A DNA stretch of 24,373 nt from a virus. Positions 1-7,164 of the stretch are shown here, one piece after another; positions within the stretch are counted from its first letter, which is position 1; every line of letters starts with the position of its first letter. The stretch is taken from positions 1 through 24,373 of the IMG/VR virus record IMGVR_UViG_3300046542_000459. One strand, written 5' to 3'. A program made the position numbers and the translations under genes. Below the pieces are notes generated by a model, which saw only the letters and a list, made by a program, of their open reading frames with translations, was not told the origin of the DNA and searched no databases.

Positions 1-739
1 GCTTCCAGACGCGGGGGTCGGCCATCTCCTTCACTTCGGCGGCGGAGATGCCGAACTTCGACATACCGAACTCGACCAGGCGCGTTGCCAGCTTGCCGTC
101 AAAGCCCGGAATGTCCCGCTTGAGGACCTTCCCGCACTCTTGCATGGCGGCAGTCGACGCCTCGGCGCGAGCCCGACCGTGGGCCTCCTCTTTGCCCTTG
201 AGGGCGCGCTGGGCGTCGTCGGCCTTCTCCTTGGCCTGCTGGTATTCGAACCAGAGCTGTTGCGCCGTCGCCGGATCGGCGCGTTGCAGCTCGGCCCAAT
301 CCAGGCTCTTGAACTCTTCGACCTGGAGGGCCAGGGCCTCGGCCTTGCCGTACTCGGTGCGGAGGGCGTTGTACGTCTCCAGCTCGGCCGCGCGCTGGCG
401 CTCGAAGGTCTGCCGACCCGCCACCAGCTCGTCAGCTTGCGCGCTGAGGGTGTCGTGGCGGGCCAGGGCGTCACGGATGACGGGCGGGAGCCGATGCTTC
501 GCACCGCCCCACTCGACTTCCTCTAGGCCGTCGCTGTCGTCGTCATCGTCCGCCTCGCCGCCCAGCGTGTCGCCGTCGCCGAAGTCGTGGTCATCGTCGT
601 CGGCGTCGCCGGCATCGTCCGCGGCGTCGTCAGCGCCGTCACCCTCACCGCCGCCCGTGCCGTCGTCCGGCGCGAGGGTGACGGCGGGGCCGCGCAGCAT
701 CAGATTGGCCGGCGATCCGGCAAGACGTCCATAGTTCAT
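1..739 (-). CDS. phage scaffolding protein (3' end outside window)
   Basis: Reading leftward from an ATG at 739 there is an open frame of 246 codons that runs off the left edge. The N-terminal 75 residues are very acidic (runs of Asp, Gly, Glu), followed by EVEWGGAKHRLPPVIRDAL and then a long charged helical segment rich in Ala, Glu, Gln and Lys that looks like a coiled coil. That layout is typical of podovirus head scaffolding proteins, which chaperone capsid assembly and then leave the prohead. The start is supported by a GAGGA Shine-Dalgarno about 8 bp upstream. It follows the portal gene, the usual portal-scaffold-capsid order, so the major capsid gene should lie to the left. The 53-bp gap to the portal gene holds a GCGTTTAAACGC palindrome. 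The family call rests on composition and position. Confidence 0.8.
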   Translation of the reverse strand, partial: MNYGRLAGSPANLMLRGPAVTLAPDDGTGGGEGDGADDAADDAGDADDDDHDFGDGDTLGGEADDDDDSDGLEEVEWGGAKHRLPPVIRDALARHDTLSAQADELVAGRQTFERQRAAELETYNALRTEYGKAEALALQVEEFKSLDWAELQRADPATAQQLWFEYQQAKEKADDAQRALKGKEEAHGRARAEASTAAMQECGKVLKRDIPGFDGKLATRLVEFGMSKFGISAAEVKEMADPRVWK

Positions 740-791
740 GCTCAGTCCTCTAGGCCCATGCGTTTAAACGCCGGGCGGTTGGGCGCTACCG

Positions 792-2795
792 TCACCACTG
801 ATCGGGGGTGACGGCGCGCGATTGGGGTTGGATCGGCGCGGTTCGCGCCAGGGCGGCCATGCGGCGCGTTTCAGCCTCGAACGCGTCGATTTCCAGCTTA
901 CGGGCGTCCATCGATCGGTCGCCCTGGAGCTTGGCGATTTCCTGCCTCGCCGCCGCCAGAGCTTGCCCGAGCTGCTGGAGCTGCTGGCCCTGCTGCTGGA
1001 TGCCCTGCTGGACTTCCGGGGACAGAGAGGCCGGCCCGCCCTTGCCCAGGAGGGCCTGGACGGGCGGAGGCAGGAGGGCTTGCAGGCGGGCGGAGATTTC
1101 ATCCGCCCCCGGCCAATCCAGGTTCCGCGCCAGCATGTCGCCGATGACCGGAGCCGCCGCCGGGAAGGCCCGGATAAGCTCGATCATCTGATTGGCGGCT
1201 TCCTCGCGCTGAGACGTGAACGACGGCCCGGCCTTCACGGTCAGGTCGTACTTGCCCTTGGTCAAATCGAAGATCCGATGAGCGCGGGTCATCTGCCCGT
1301 TTTCGCCCTTCACCTCCGCCATGTGCGGTTGGTTCACCGGAACCGTCTTAGCCTTGCCGTCCGGCCCCAGGACCCGGACCACGCGGGCCACGGAGTAGAC
1401 CTTGGGGATCAGGTCGATGAGGATGCGGCCGGCGTGCCGGATCGCGCGCGACAGGTTGTCGATATAGTGGAAGGTGGACACGTCCCCCTCCCGCTGACGC
1501 GCCATAATCGCCCGGCCGCTCGTCTCATTCGACTTCGCGCCCAGGCTGGCGTCGTACAGCCCCATAATCGATTTCATGTCGTCGGCGGCGTTCAGGGCCT
1601 CTTGCAGCGCGCCCGGAGGCGTGCCCGTGAAGCTCTGGCGCTGCGGCGGCGTCGTCCCGTCGTACTCGATGTAGGCGTGCGACTTGACGTTGGCGCTTTC
1701 CCACTTGTCCGCGTCCGTGTCGAACGCGCCCTTGGGGCCGACGTAGGGCGTCTTGGGGGCCAGCGCGACCAGCTCAGTTGAGGTCGTGCGCCAGTAGTTG
1801 AACATGCGCTGCGGGTCTTTGGCGTCCCGAACCAGCGAGCGCAGGACCCGCCGGCCATCCACCAGCAGCTCCTCCCCATAGACGGGGACTATGGGAATGT
1901 ACTTGCCGGCCCACTCGACGGTCTCCAGCACCTCCGCGCCGGAGAGGAGGCGCTGCGTGACCTTGTGTGTCCGCACGGTGCGCGGCTCGCCGACCACCTG
2001 CATTCCGGCCATGTCGAACCACGGCTTGTGCTCACGGTACGCGGCCAGGTCCACCACCTGGGCGTCCAGGGCCTCGCGCGTGCCGGGGTCCTCACCGTCC
2101 GAGAGCTGGACGATTGCGCGCTCGACCACTTCGCGGGTCCAGTATTCCGCCACGGTCACCCGGTCACCGCCGCCGTCCGCAGCCTCCAGGAAGTCCTCAC
2201 CACCGGCCCAGCTCACCGGCTCGGCCTTCGGCCAGCGCGCCTCAAAGGCTTGCCTGGACATGTCGTCCAGAATGAACGCGACATTCCAATCCGAGCTGTC
2301 GGCCGCCACGCTGTCGGGGTCGCCGTACACCGCGAACGGGTTTGCCATCCGCTCAATCACCAGGTCTTGGTCAAAGGTGTCCTCTGACGAATACGCGGTA
2401 TTGATGCGGAAATAGCCGACACCGGAGGTCACCGCGAAGTCTAGCGCGGTGTCATAGGCTACCTCGGCATCGCTCGATTGCTCGACGTTGCGGATAAGCC
2501 CGTTGAAGACCTCCGAGGTTTCCGGGTCGGAGCTGTCGTCCACCGGGTGAACCACGATGGCCGGCTTGTTCTGGCGCGCGTCGTTGACGACTTGCCGGAT
2601 GAACGCCGGAAGCCGGTTGATGGTCAGGCAGGGCCGCCCTTCCAGCTCGCGCTCCCGGCGCACCTTCTCCGGCCATTGCTCGCCCAGGCGGGCGAACCGC
2701 AGATCGTCCAGCGCCTCGCGCCGATTTTCCGCCTCCGCCTCCGCCGCCAGGTCAAAGGCCAGGCGCGCAGCAGCAATCACCTTGTCGTCAGCCAT
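792..2795 (-). CDS. portal protein, P22-like
   Basis: The 667-residue protein matches P22-type portal proteins in size and pattern: a helical N-terminus with LRFARLGEQWP, then GRPCLTINRLPAFIRQVVND and the segment around ALDFAVTSGVGYFRINTAY. It ends in a Gln/Ala-rich helix (about residues 590-650). The portal is the dodecameric vertex through which DNA is packaged and ejected and to which the terminase docks. The ATG overlaps the terL stop as TGATG, so translation is probably coupled. P22-like portals point to a short-tailed (podovirus) particle. The fold assignment comes from recognised sequence pattern; no alignment was run. Confidence 0.9.
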   Translation of the reverse strand: MADDKVIAAARLAFDLAAEAEAENRREALDDLRFARLGEQWPEKVRRERELEGRPCLTINRLPAFIRQVVNDARQNKPAIVVHPVDDSSDPETSEVFNGLIRNVEQSSDAEVAYDTALDFAVTSGVGYFRINTAYSSEDTFDQDLVIERMANPFAVYGDPDSVAADSSDWNVAFILDDMSRQAFEARWPKAEPVSWAGGEDFLEAADGGGDRVTVAEYWTREVVERAIVQLSDGEDPGTREALDAQVVDLAAYREHKPWFDMAGMQVVGEPRTVRTHKVTQRLLSGAEVLETVEWAGKYIPIVPVYGEELLVDGRRVLRSLVRDAKDPQRMFNYWRTTSTELVALAPKTPYVGPKGAFDTDADKWESANVKSHAYIEYDGTTPPQRQSFTGTPPGALQEALNAADDMKSIMGLYDASLGAKSNETSGRAIMARQREGDVSTFHYIDNLSRAIRHAGRILIDLIPKVYSVARVVRVLGPDGKAKTVPVNQPHMAEVKGENGQMTRAHRIFDLTKGKYDLTVKAGPSFTSQREEAANQMIELIRAFPAAAPVIGDMLARNLDWPGADEISARLQALLPPPVQALLGKGGPASLSPEVQQGIQQQGQQLQQLGQALAAARQEIAKLQGDRSMDARKLEIDAFEAETRRMAALARTAPIQPQSRAVTPDQW

Positions 2796-4123
2796 CAGCC
2801 CATCCAGTTCAGGCCTTCGCCCGAACCCTTCTTCTTTCTGAGGGTGTCAGCGCGTCGGTTGAGCGCGAATTCGCCGAAGGCGTCGGAGCCGTGCGAGTTC
2901 ATGTCGTGGAGCGGCCCGCCGTAGCTCGACGTGCTCTTGATCCAGCGCTTCCGGTAGGCCTTGAGGCGGTCCAGGCCGGCGGCGCACCGCTCCTTGTCGA
3001 AACGGCACATCGGCAGGAGATTGCGGACAGCGTTTACACGCTCCTCCGGGTCCGTCGCCGTGCCCACGATGATGTTGGACAGGCCCAGGCCCTGGAGGGT
3101 TTCATACCGGCTCCGGCCGGTGGACAGGTCCCGCACCATCACGTCGTGCGGGAGGTGGTTGGCCGCGTAGAGGTAGGGCTTGGAGGCGACGGCCTCTTTC
3201 ACGATGGCGGGCAGGCCTTGGCCGCTTGTCTCGTAGTAGTCGATTACCCGGACCTCGGGTCCTACCTGCTGGAAGAACCAAATCGCCGTGTAGTCGTCGA
3301 TCCCCAAATCCCATGACGTGTAAACGCGCATCGCCGGGTCGTAAGGCACGAAGCCGATCCGGCCTTGCGCCGCCGCCTCCGACAGGTGCGAGCCGTAATA
3401 GCTACCCGGCGTCGCCACGTTGAAGTCCACCATGTACTCTTGGCGGAAGCGGGCTTCGGCCTCCTCTCTGGAGCCGGTTTCGTCCACCAGCTCGCGCAGC
3501 TCGCGCTCCAGGGCGACCTCATCGAACACGCCGGTAACGTCCGCGCCGCTGCGCAGCGTGAACCACTCGTCCGGCGTCTTCTCGCGCGCCTCAAACGCCC
3601 GTGTGGCGTGGTTCGGGCCGCGCGGCGTCCAGATGAACAGCGCCCACCCGCCATTCTCCGCCAGGATCGGACGGAAGTATCCCCAGGCCTCCGGCTTCGC
3701 CAGCGACCACTCCGAGAGGGTCACGCCGTAGGGCGGCGAGCCCACAAGGGTGTTGTAGTTGTCCGACCCGAGAACCTGCCAGGTCCCGCCGTTGACGAAC
3801 TCGATAAGCATTTCGTCGTCGCGGGTCCGCTTCCGCATGGCCTGCGGAAAGGCCTCGTCAATGCGCTTGCGGCCGGTGTGCGGGTTCACCGCGTTCCAGA
3901 TGGCCTTACGAGCCTGGGCTTGCTCCGGCAGCATGTGCCAGTAGGTAGCCGGCTTCCGCAGGACAGAGACGGCGGCCCAATTCAGGGCCATCTCGTCTTT
4001 GCCCCAACGGCGATGCGCCACTACGTCGGCGCGCCGGCCACCATTCCAAAGGTAGCGCCAGAGGCTTTCTTGGTACGGCCGGGGCTTCCAGCCGTTCGGG
4101 ACCTTGAGGCGAGGCTTAAGCAT
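2795..4123 (-). CDS. terL: terminase large subunit
   Basis: This 442-residue protein is the ATP-driven packaging motor and headful or site-specific nuclease. The N-terminal ATPase carries an atypical Walker A, AHRRWGKDE, near residue 38, and a Walker B-like segment YGVTLSEWSL in which Ser-Glu takes the place of Asp-Glu. The C-terminal RNase H-like nuclease starts at SWDLGIDDYTAIWFF, has HDV in the middle, and ends with HDMNSHGSDAF, giving the expected acidic residues. I chose the ATG at 4123, which overlaps the terS stop by 8 bp. A TTG at 4141 would add six residues (MWTPWP) and is less likely. The stop is fused to the portal start. The gene appears intact. Confidence 0.92.
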   Translation of the reverse strand: MLKPRLKVPNGWKPRPYQESLWRYLWNGGRRADVVAHRRWGKDEMALNWAAVSVLRKPATYWHMLPEQAQARKAIWNAVNPHTGRKRIDEAFPQAMRKRTRDDEMLIEFVNGGTWQVLGSDNYNTLVGSPPYGVTLSEWSLAKPEAWGYFRPILAENGGWALFIWTPRGPNHATRAFEAREKTPDEWFTLRSGADVTGVFDEVALERELRELVDETGSREEAEARFRQEYMVDFNVATPGSYYGSHLSEAAAQGRIGFVPYDPAMRVYTSWDLGIDDYTAIWFFQQVGPEVRVIDYYETSGQGLPAIVKEAVASKPYLYAANHLPHDVMVRDLSTGRSRYETLQGLGLSNIIVGTATDPEERVNAVRNLLPMCRFDKERCAAGLDRLKAYRKRWIKSTSSYGGPLHDMNSHGSDAFGEFALNRRADTLRKKKGSGEGLNWMG

Positions 4124-4520
4124 CGGCCAGGGGGTCCACAATCTCGATGACCAGGCCGCCGCCCACTTCCAGGTTGCCCTTGGGGCCGTACTTGGTCGGG
4201 TTCAGCTTGGACGAACGCCACTCGCGCGCTGCGATCTTGACCTTGGCGACTTGGGCCTCATCGGGCGTCTTCACCTGGTCGGCAATCCACACGATATCGT
4301 CCGCGTCGGCGTCGGCCTGGATCACACGGGACGCCTCGTACGCGGCCCGCATCTCCTCATCCGCGGCGATGCGTTTAAACACCGCCTGTCGGGAGGGCAT
4401 CCCGGCGTCCTCGCAGATCGCCCGCAAGCTCTCCCCGCCCATGAGGCGGTCGCAAATGCGCTCCCACACCGCAGGCGTCAGCGCGACGCCGTGGGACGGG
4501 GCCTTGGGTTGCTTTGCCAT
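4116..4520 (-). CDS. terS: terminase small subunit, Sf6-like
   Basis: The 134-residue protein has an N-terminal helix-turn-helix (VWERICDRLMGGESLRAICEDAGMPSRQAVFKRIAADEE). It continues with EMRAAYEASRVIQADADADDIVWIAD and a C-terminal KVKIAAREWRSSKLNPTKYG segment characteristic of Sf6/P22-type small terminases. It recognises viral DNA to start packaging and forms a ring that regulates TerL. No clear Shine-Dalgarno precedes the ATG, and a hairpin lies about 30 bp upstream. The motif GCGTTTAAACAC sits inside the coding region at 4371-4382. This could be a fortuitous match or part of the genome-wide repeat set. Confidence 0.88.
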   Translation of the reverse strand: MAKQPKAPSHGVALTPAVWERICDRLMGGESLRAICEDAGMPSRQAVFKRIAADEEMRAAYEASRVIQADADADDIVWIADQVKTPDEAQVAKVKIAAREWRSSKLNPTKYGPKGNLEVGGGLVIEIVDPLADA

Positions 4521-4545
4521 GTGGGGTGACCGGAGCCAGATACGG

Positions 4546-4566
4546 AAAGGCCCCCGCCGCGGGGGT
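4546..4566 (-). terminator. possible rho-independent terminator, leftward
   Basis: Read on the minus strand, a GC-rich hairpin (CCCCCG, loop, CGGGGG) is followed by CCTTTCC. The uridine tract is short, so termination would be weak. It lies between the small-gene operon ending at 5041 and terS, so it may partly separate the late packaging genes from upstream transcription. It also sits just upstream of the region carrying a LexA-type box. Confidence 0.35.
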
Positions 4567-4652
4567 GCGGCAGAGGCCTAAACGCAACACTGGAGACAGG
4601 AGGAAAGACGCTGCGTTCGTTCCCAGGTTCAAGCAGTTTCAGCGGGTTTCAT

Positions 4653-4667
4653 GTTCCCTACTTGTTC
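4653..4667 (+). promoter_or_regulatory. LexA-type SOS box (GTTC-N7-GTTC)
   Basis: GTTCCCTACTTGTTC matches the direct-repeat LexA box GTTC-N7-GTTC used in alphaproteobacteria, including Caulobacter. It lies 30 bp upstream of the ATG of the only rightward gene in this region. Three further GTTC tetramers lie just upstream (4615, 4619, 4627) without N7 spacing. A single match to eight fixed bases can arise by chance in a window this size, so its position just before an orphan gene is the main support. Confidence 0.55.
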
Positions 4668-4696
4668 TCATTGCTCGAGATCGGCAAAATGGGGCC

Positions 4697-5044
4697 ATGG
4701 GATCGAAGGCCCCCGACGTACTCCGCAACCCGCCCACACCCGAGGAAGCCCTTACCTGCGCGGAAATCTACGTGGCCGGCTGGGAGCTGCGCGGCCAGTG
4801 CAGCCGGTGCGGCCTCGGCCTACGCGGTAGCGCGCACACCCTGACCAAGACGCTCGGACCGTCGTTCGTGCTTTGGGGCTACACCACGTCGTGCCCGCGC
4901 TGGGACCCATGCGACGGGCGGTTTGCCTACTCGGCGCGCTCGGTCGGGGGCGGCACCTGGAAGACGCTCCGCACCCCCGCGCCCGAGCGCGTCATAGCCC
5001 AATGGAAGGCGCGCCGCGGGGCCTTCCACAAGCCGCCGCGCTAG
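4697..5044 (+). CDS. small zinc-ribbon-like protein, possibly SOS-regulated
   Basis: This 115-residue protein has two cysteine pairs, CSRC (C35, C38) and CPRWDPC (C66, C72), spaced as in a zinc ribbon. The intervening stretch TLGPSFVLWGY and the C-terminal FAYSARSVGGGTWKTLR resemble small zinc-ribbon proteins common in alphaproteobacteria. I do not know its function. It is transcribed rightward inside an otherwise leftward block. Its own upstream region is less GC-rich and carries a LexA-type box at 4653. The open frame extends further upstream, but the ATG at 4697 gives the conserved-looking start MGSKAPDVLRNPPTPEEALTC. Its stop shares the palindrome CTAG with the convergent gene. Context suggests a damage-induced phage gene such as an antirepressor, which is speculative. 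Confidence 0.7.
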   Translation: MGSKAPDVLRNPPTPEEALTCAEIYVAGWELRGQCSRCGLGLRGSAHTLTKTLGPSFVLWGYTTSCPRWDPCDGRFAYSARSVGGGTWKTLRTPAPERVIAQWKARRGAFHKPPR

Positions 5045-5241
5045 TTGGCGGCGAGGCTCACGGGCTGGCCGTCGCGGAGGAGGATGACTTGGTATCCGGG
5101 GAGCTTGGCGGCGATCAGGCCGGCCCATTCCATGGCCTGGAAATCGTCCTCCGGCGGCACCGGCGGCGGGTACAACACAGGCTCGCCGTCAGCGAACGGC
5201 GGGAGGCACTGGAGGGTGTAGCTTGGTACGTGCTTGGTCAT
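5041..5241 (-). CDS. hypothetical small phage protein
   Basis: This 66-residue protein is of unknown function. It has a proline-rich middle (VLYPPPVPPEDDF) followed by a short predicted alpha/beta segment (AMEWAGLIAAKLPGYQVILLRDGQPVSL). It is the last gene of the leftward chain that begins at 7025. Its TAG stop overlaps the TAG of the facing rightward gene within one CTAG. No recognisable Shine-Dalgarno precedes the ATG, and a 56-bp gap separates it from the next gene upstream. Confidence 0.6.
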   Translation of the reverse strand: MTKHVPSYTLQCLPPFADGEPVLYPPPVPPEDDFQAMEWAGLIAAKLPGYQVILLRDGQPVSLAAN

Positions 5242-5297
5242 GGGGCGGGCGACTTACCCGGAGCCGCCCGCCCTCGCCAAGCGACAGATTGGCGCGG

Positions 5298-5600
5298 CTA
5301 AGCTTCGTCGTGGAGCTTGAGCGCGCAGGGCAGGCAGCGCGAGGCGGCCAGGCGGCCCATCACCTCGGCGCGGCACGCCTCGCAGACGATGAAGGCCCCG
5401 CCGTGCCCGAACCAGCCGTAGCGGGTCAGGTCAGGGAGCTGGCGCGGCTTGGGCGGCAGGGCCGGCGGAGGCTCGCGGACCTCCGCCACGCTCGCCACAT
5501 GGGCGTCCACCCGGTTGTCATTGACCGGCTCGCCCCGCTTCCAGGCCATGGCGGCCTCATAGGCGAGGCGCTGGCGCTCGGCGTGGGCGGCCCTAGCCAT
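5298..5600 (-). CDS. hypothetical protein with C-terminal CxxC zinc motif
   Basis: The 100-residue protein starts with a charged helix (MARAAHAERQRLAYEAAMAWKRGEPVNDNRV), continues through a proline-rich linker and ends in FIVCEACRAEVMGRLAASRCLPCAL. The two CxxC pairs are a plausible zinc-binding knuckle pair. The ATG overlaps the preceding gene's TAG by 8 bp, indicating co-translation. No family is recognised. A DNA- or protein-binding role would fit the zinc motif but is not shown. Confidence 0.68.
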   Translation of the reverse strand: MARAAHAERQRLAYEAAMAWKRGEPVNDNRVDAHVASVAEVREPPPALPPKPRQLPDLTRYGWFGHGGAFIVCEACRAEVMGRLAASRCLPCALKLHDEA

Positions 5601-5796
5601 GACGGCCAGCCCGCGCCACCACGGCGTCCGCGGTCCGGTAGAGGCTTTCGGCCGCCCCCGGCTCGCCCATGATCTGGACCATTGCGCCGGCCGTGTGAGC
5701 CATGAGCGCCCGCAGGAACCCCTCCCGCTGATCGGCCGGGCGGGCGGCCAGACCGGCAGTCACCATGTCCCCGGCTTCCTGAATGGCGGCCCTCAC
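5593..5796 (-). CDS. hypothetical small helical protein
   Basis: This 67-residue, largely helical protein (MVTAGLAARPADQREGFLRALMAHTAGAMVQIMG) has no recognised domain. It starts with GTG at 5796, in a GTGA overlap with the stop of the gene upstream, and its stop overlaps the next start. These tight couplings support it as a real member of the 7025-5041 chain. Confidence 0.65.
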   Translation of the reverse strand: MRAAIQEAGDMVTAGLAARPADQREGFLRALMAHTAGAMVQIMGEPGAAESLYRTADAVVARAGRHG

Positions 5797-6398
5797 TGCT
5801 GCACCTGCACGCGTTCGCCGGCCATCAGGTCCAGCGCGATTTGAAGGACCCGGACCAGGGTTTGGGCGGCGTGGCCGTCAGGGCAGACCTCGCGCGGCGT
5901 GAACTCCAGGCCGCACACGTCGTCACAGGCCTTCACCAGGTCGGCTTGGTTGCCCAGGCGCTTGCGCATCCGGGCCAAGCGGGCCTCCGCCACCAGGCGA
6001 CGCCGCATCGCCGCGTGAGCCGCAGCCAGGCAGAGGCCGGAACCGCCGCCCACGCTGTCGTCCAGGGTGGACCGGAGGGAGGCCGGCGGCATGGCGTCCC
6101 GGTAGGCCTCGGCATAGGCCAGGCCGGCGGCCATCTGCACCGCGTTGAGCTTGCCGGTGTGGGCTAGGCTCGCGAGGCCCGAGAGCTTGCGGACGGCCTT
6201 GGCCCGGCCAGGCGCGGAGCGGGGGACCGCGAAGGCCTCGCCCCTGCCCCGGCCCAGCTCGACCCGTTCGGCCACGCCGTCGCCCACTTCCCGGCTATCC
6301 CGGCGGGCGTCCTCCAGGCGCTGCTCCCGGACGTTGGCTTGGCGCTCGCTGGCCTTGGCCTGACGCTCCGCCTTTTGCTTGGCGTTTAAACGCGCCAT
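5793..6398 (-). CDS. putative late-gene regulator (DUF6456/RinA-like pattern)
   Basis: The 201-residue protein begins with a highly charged helix (MARLNAKQKAERQAKASERQ). Its C-terminal part contains AMRRRLVAEARLARMRKRLGNQADLVKACDDVCGLE, then ending in LVRVLQIALDLMAGER. This resembles the C-terminal layout of DUF6456-type alphaproteobacterial proteins and, functionally, phage late activators of the RinA/ArpU kind that precede terminase genes. The similarity is from memory and modest. The frame is open further upstream, but ATG 6398 overlaps the previous stop as TGATG. The start region carries a GCGTTTAAACGC palindrome that encodes part of MARLNA. If it is an activator, its targets would be terS onward. 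Confidence 0.6.
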   Translation of the reverse strand: MARLNAKQKAERQAKASERQANVREQRLEDARRDSREVGDGVAERVELGRGRGEAFAVPRSAPGRAKAVRKLSGLASLAHTGKLNAVQMAAGLAYAEAYRDAMPPASLRSTLDDSVGGGSGLCLAAAHAAMRRRLVAEARLARMRKRLGNQADLVKACDDVCGLEFTPREVCPDGHAAQTLVRVLQIALDLMAGERVQVQQ

Positions 6399-6544
6399 CA
6401 GGAGACCACCCCCGACAGGAGGCCGGCGAAGATGGCCCCGCCGATCACCATGCCAGCCAGGACGGACAGCAGGGTCACCACCAGGTCCGAGGCCTTGGCC
6501 GGCCGCAGCTCGCGCAGGGGGCGGTATGCCTTGGGAGCCCTCAA
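6398..6544 (-). CDS. single-span membrane micro-protein
   Basis: A 48-residue ORF starts at TTG 6544, overlapping the preceding stop as TTGA, and ends at 6398 in a TGATG overlap with the next gene. It encodes a basic N-terminus (RAPKAYRPLRELRPAKAS) followed by a hydrophobic segment, DLVVTLLSVLAGMVIGGAIF and onward, which should form one transmembrane helix. No function is recognised. The stop-start overlaps on both sides and the clear membrane segment argue that it is translated. An alternative start within the same frame (GTG in LVVT) would remove the basic tail. Confidence 0.55.
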   Translation of the reverse strand: MRAPKAYRPLRELRPAKASDLVVTLLSVLAGMVIGGAIFAGLLSGVVS

Positions 6545-6672
6545 CGGAGAGCCCCCGGCGCGTAGGGCGGAGGGGTGGCGCAGCCGGCGGGGGCCGCGGC
6601 CAAGGCCAGGGCCAGGCCGACCAGGCCAATGACTGCGGCAGTCACGCCGGAGAGGGAGGCGAGCGCGCGCAT
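6541..6672 (-). CDS. secreted or lipoprotein-like micro-protein
   Basis: The ATG at 6672 overlaps the upstream stop as TGATG and opens a 43-residue frame ending at 6541. Residues 9-29 are a hydrophobic run (GVTAAVIGLVGLALALAAAPA). A cysteine follows at position 31 in PAGC, then the Pro-rich tail CATPPPYAPGALR. The lipobox is weak, because Pro occupies the usual Leu position, so it may be a lipoprotein or simply membrane-anchored. The small proline-rich tail is reminiscent of Rz1-type outer spanins, but the gene is far from the lysis cassette. Together with its coupled neighbour it forms a pair of membrane micro-proteins. Confidence 0.5.
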   Translation of the reverse strand: MRALASLSGVTAAVIGLVGLALALAAAPAGCATPPPYAPGALR

Positions 6673-7025
6673 CAGACGGACATCCGGTTGATCGCCCAGG
6701 CGTTCGCGTCGGCCACGCCGGCCCGGCCGATGCCGCCGGGGTAGTGCCGGCCGTAGTGGGCCACCGCCTCCTCATCCATGCCCAGCGCGCGGGCCTCGAC
6801 CGCACCGCGGCTCTCGCTGACAGCGCCCAAGGCCATGGCGGGGTCCTGCCCCAGGAAGGACGCGGCCATGTAGCCGAGGCACTGGCCCAGGTCGCCCGCG
6901 AAGACGCTCCGGCCTCGCTGGTCGGTCAGCGCGTCGAGGCCCGTGGTGATGACGTACCCGCCGTCACGGGCCTTGGCGATGTGCAGGGAGGTTGGGACGG
7001 GTCGGGTGGTGGCGTCGGTCGGCAT
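6672..7025 (-). CDS. hypothetical phage protein, first gene of leftward operon
   Basis: The 117-residue protein has a compact start (SLHIAKARDGGYVITTGLDAL) and a middle segment GDLGQCLGYMAASFLGQDPAMALG. I recognise no family. A strong GGAGGG Shine-Dalgarno precedes the ATG. It is the first gene after a three-box CCTAGG operator (7054-7090), and its stop overlaps the next start. It therefore leads a coupled chain running to 5041. Confidence 0.65.
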   Translation of the reverse strand: MPTDATTRPVPTSLHIAKARDGGYVITTGLDALTDQRGRSVFAGDLGQCLGYMAASFLGQDPAMALGAVSESRGAVEARALGMDEEAVAHYGRHYPGGIGRAGVADANAWAINRMSV

Positions 7026-7053
7026 GAGCCCTCCAGGTGTGAAGGCCCAAGGG

Positions 7054-7090
7054 CTATAGGGCGTTTCGCCCTAGGGCAACATGTCCTAGG
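7054..7090. promoter_or_regulatory. three-box CCTAGG operator, locus A
   Basis: Boxes CTATAGG, CCCTAGGG and CCTAGG are centred near 7056.5, 7072.5 and 7087.5. Between them lie the inverted arms GGGC-N5-GCCC and GGGC-N5-GTCC. The cluster sits 29 bp upstream of the ATG at 7025, where the promoter of the leftward operon should be. It is one of six loci in the window with this architecture. Confidence 0.75.
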
Positions 7091-7164
7091 TTGCGGGCAA
7101 AAGGACGCCCGCCGAGCGTGTGGGCCGGGCGGGCGTTGGTCGGTCGGGGGAGGCGTTTAAACGG

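Noticed and set aside
48-734. 228-codon plus-strand frame over the scaffolding gene
   Set aside because: Ser/Arg-rich low-complexity translation opposite a credible acidic scaffold protein; no ribosome site or motif.
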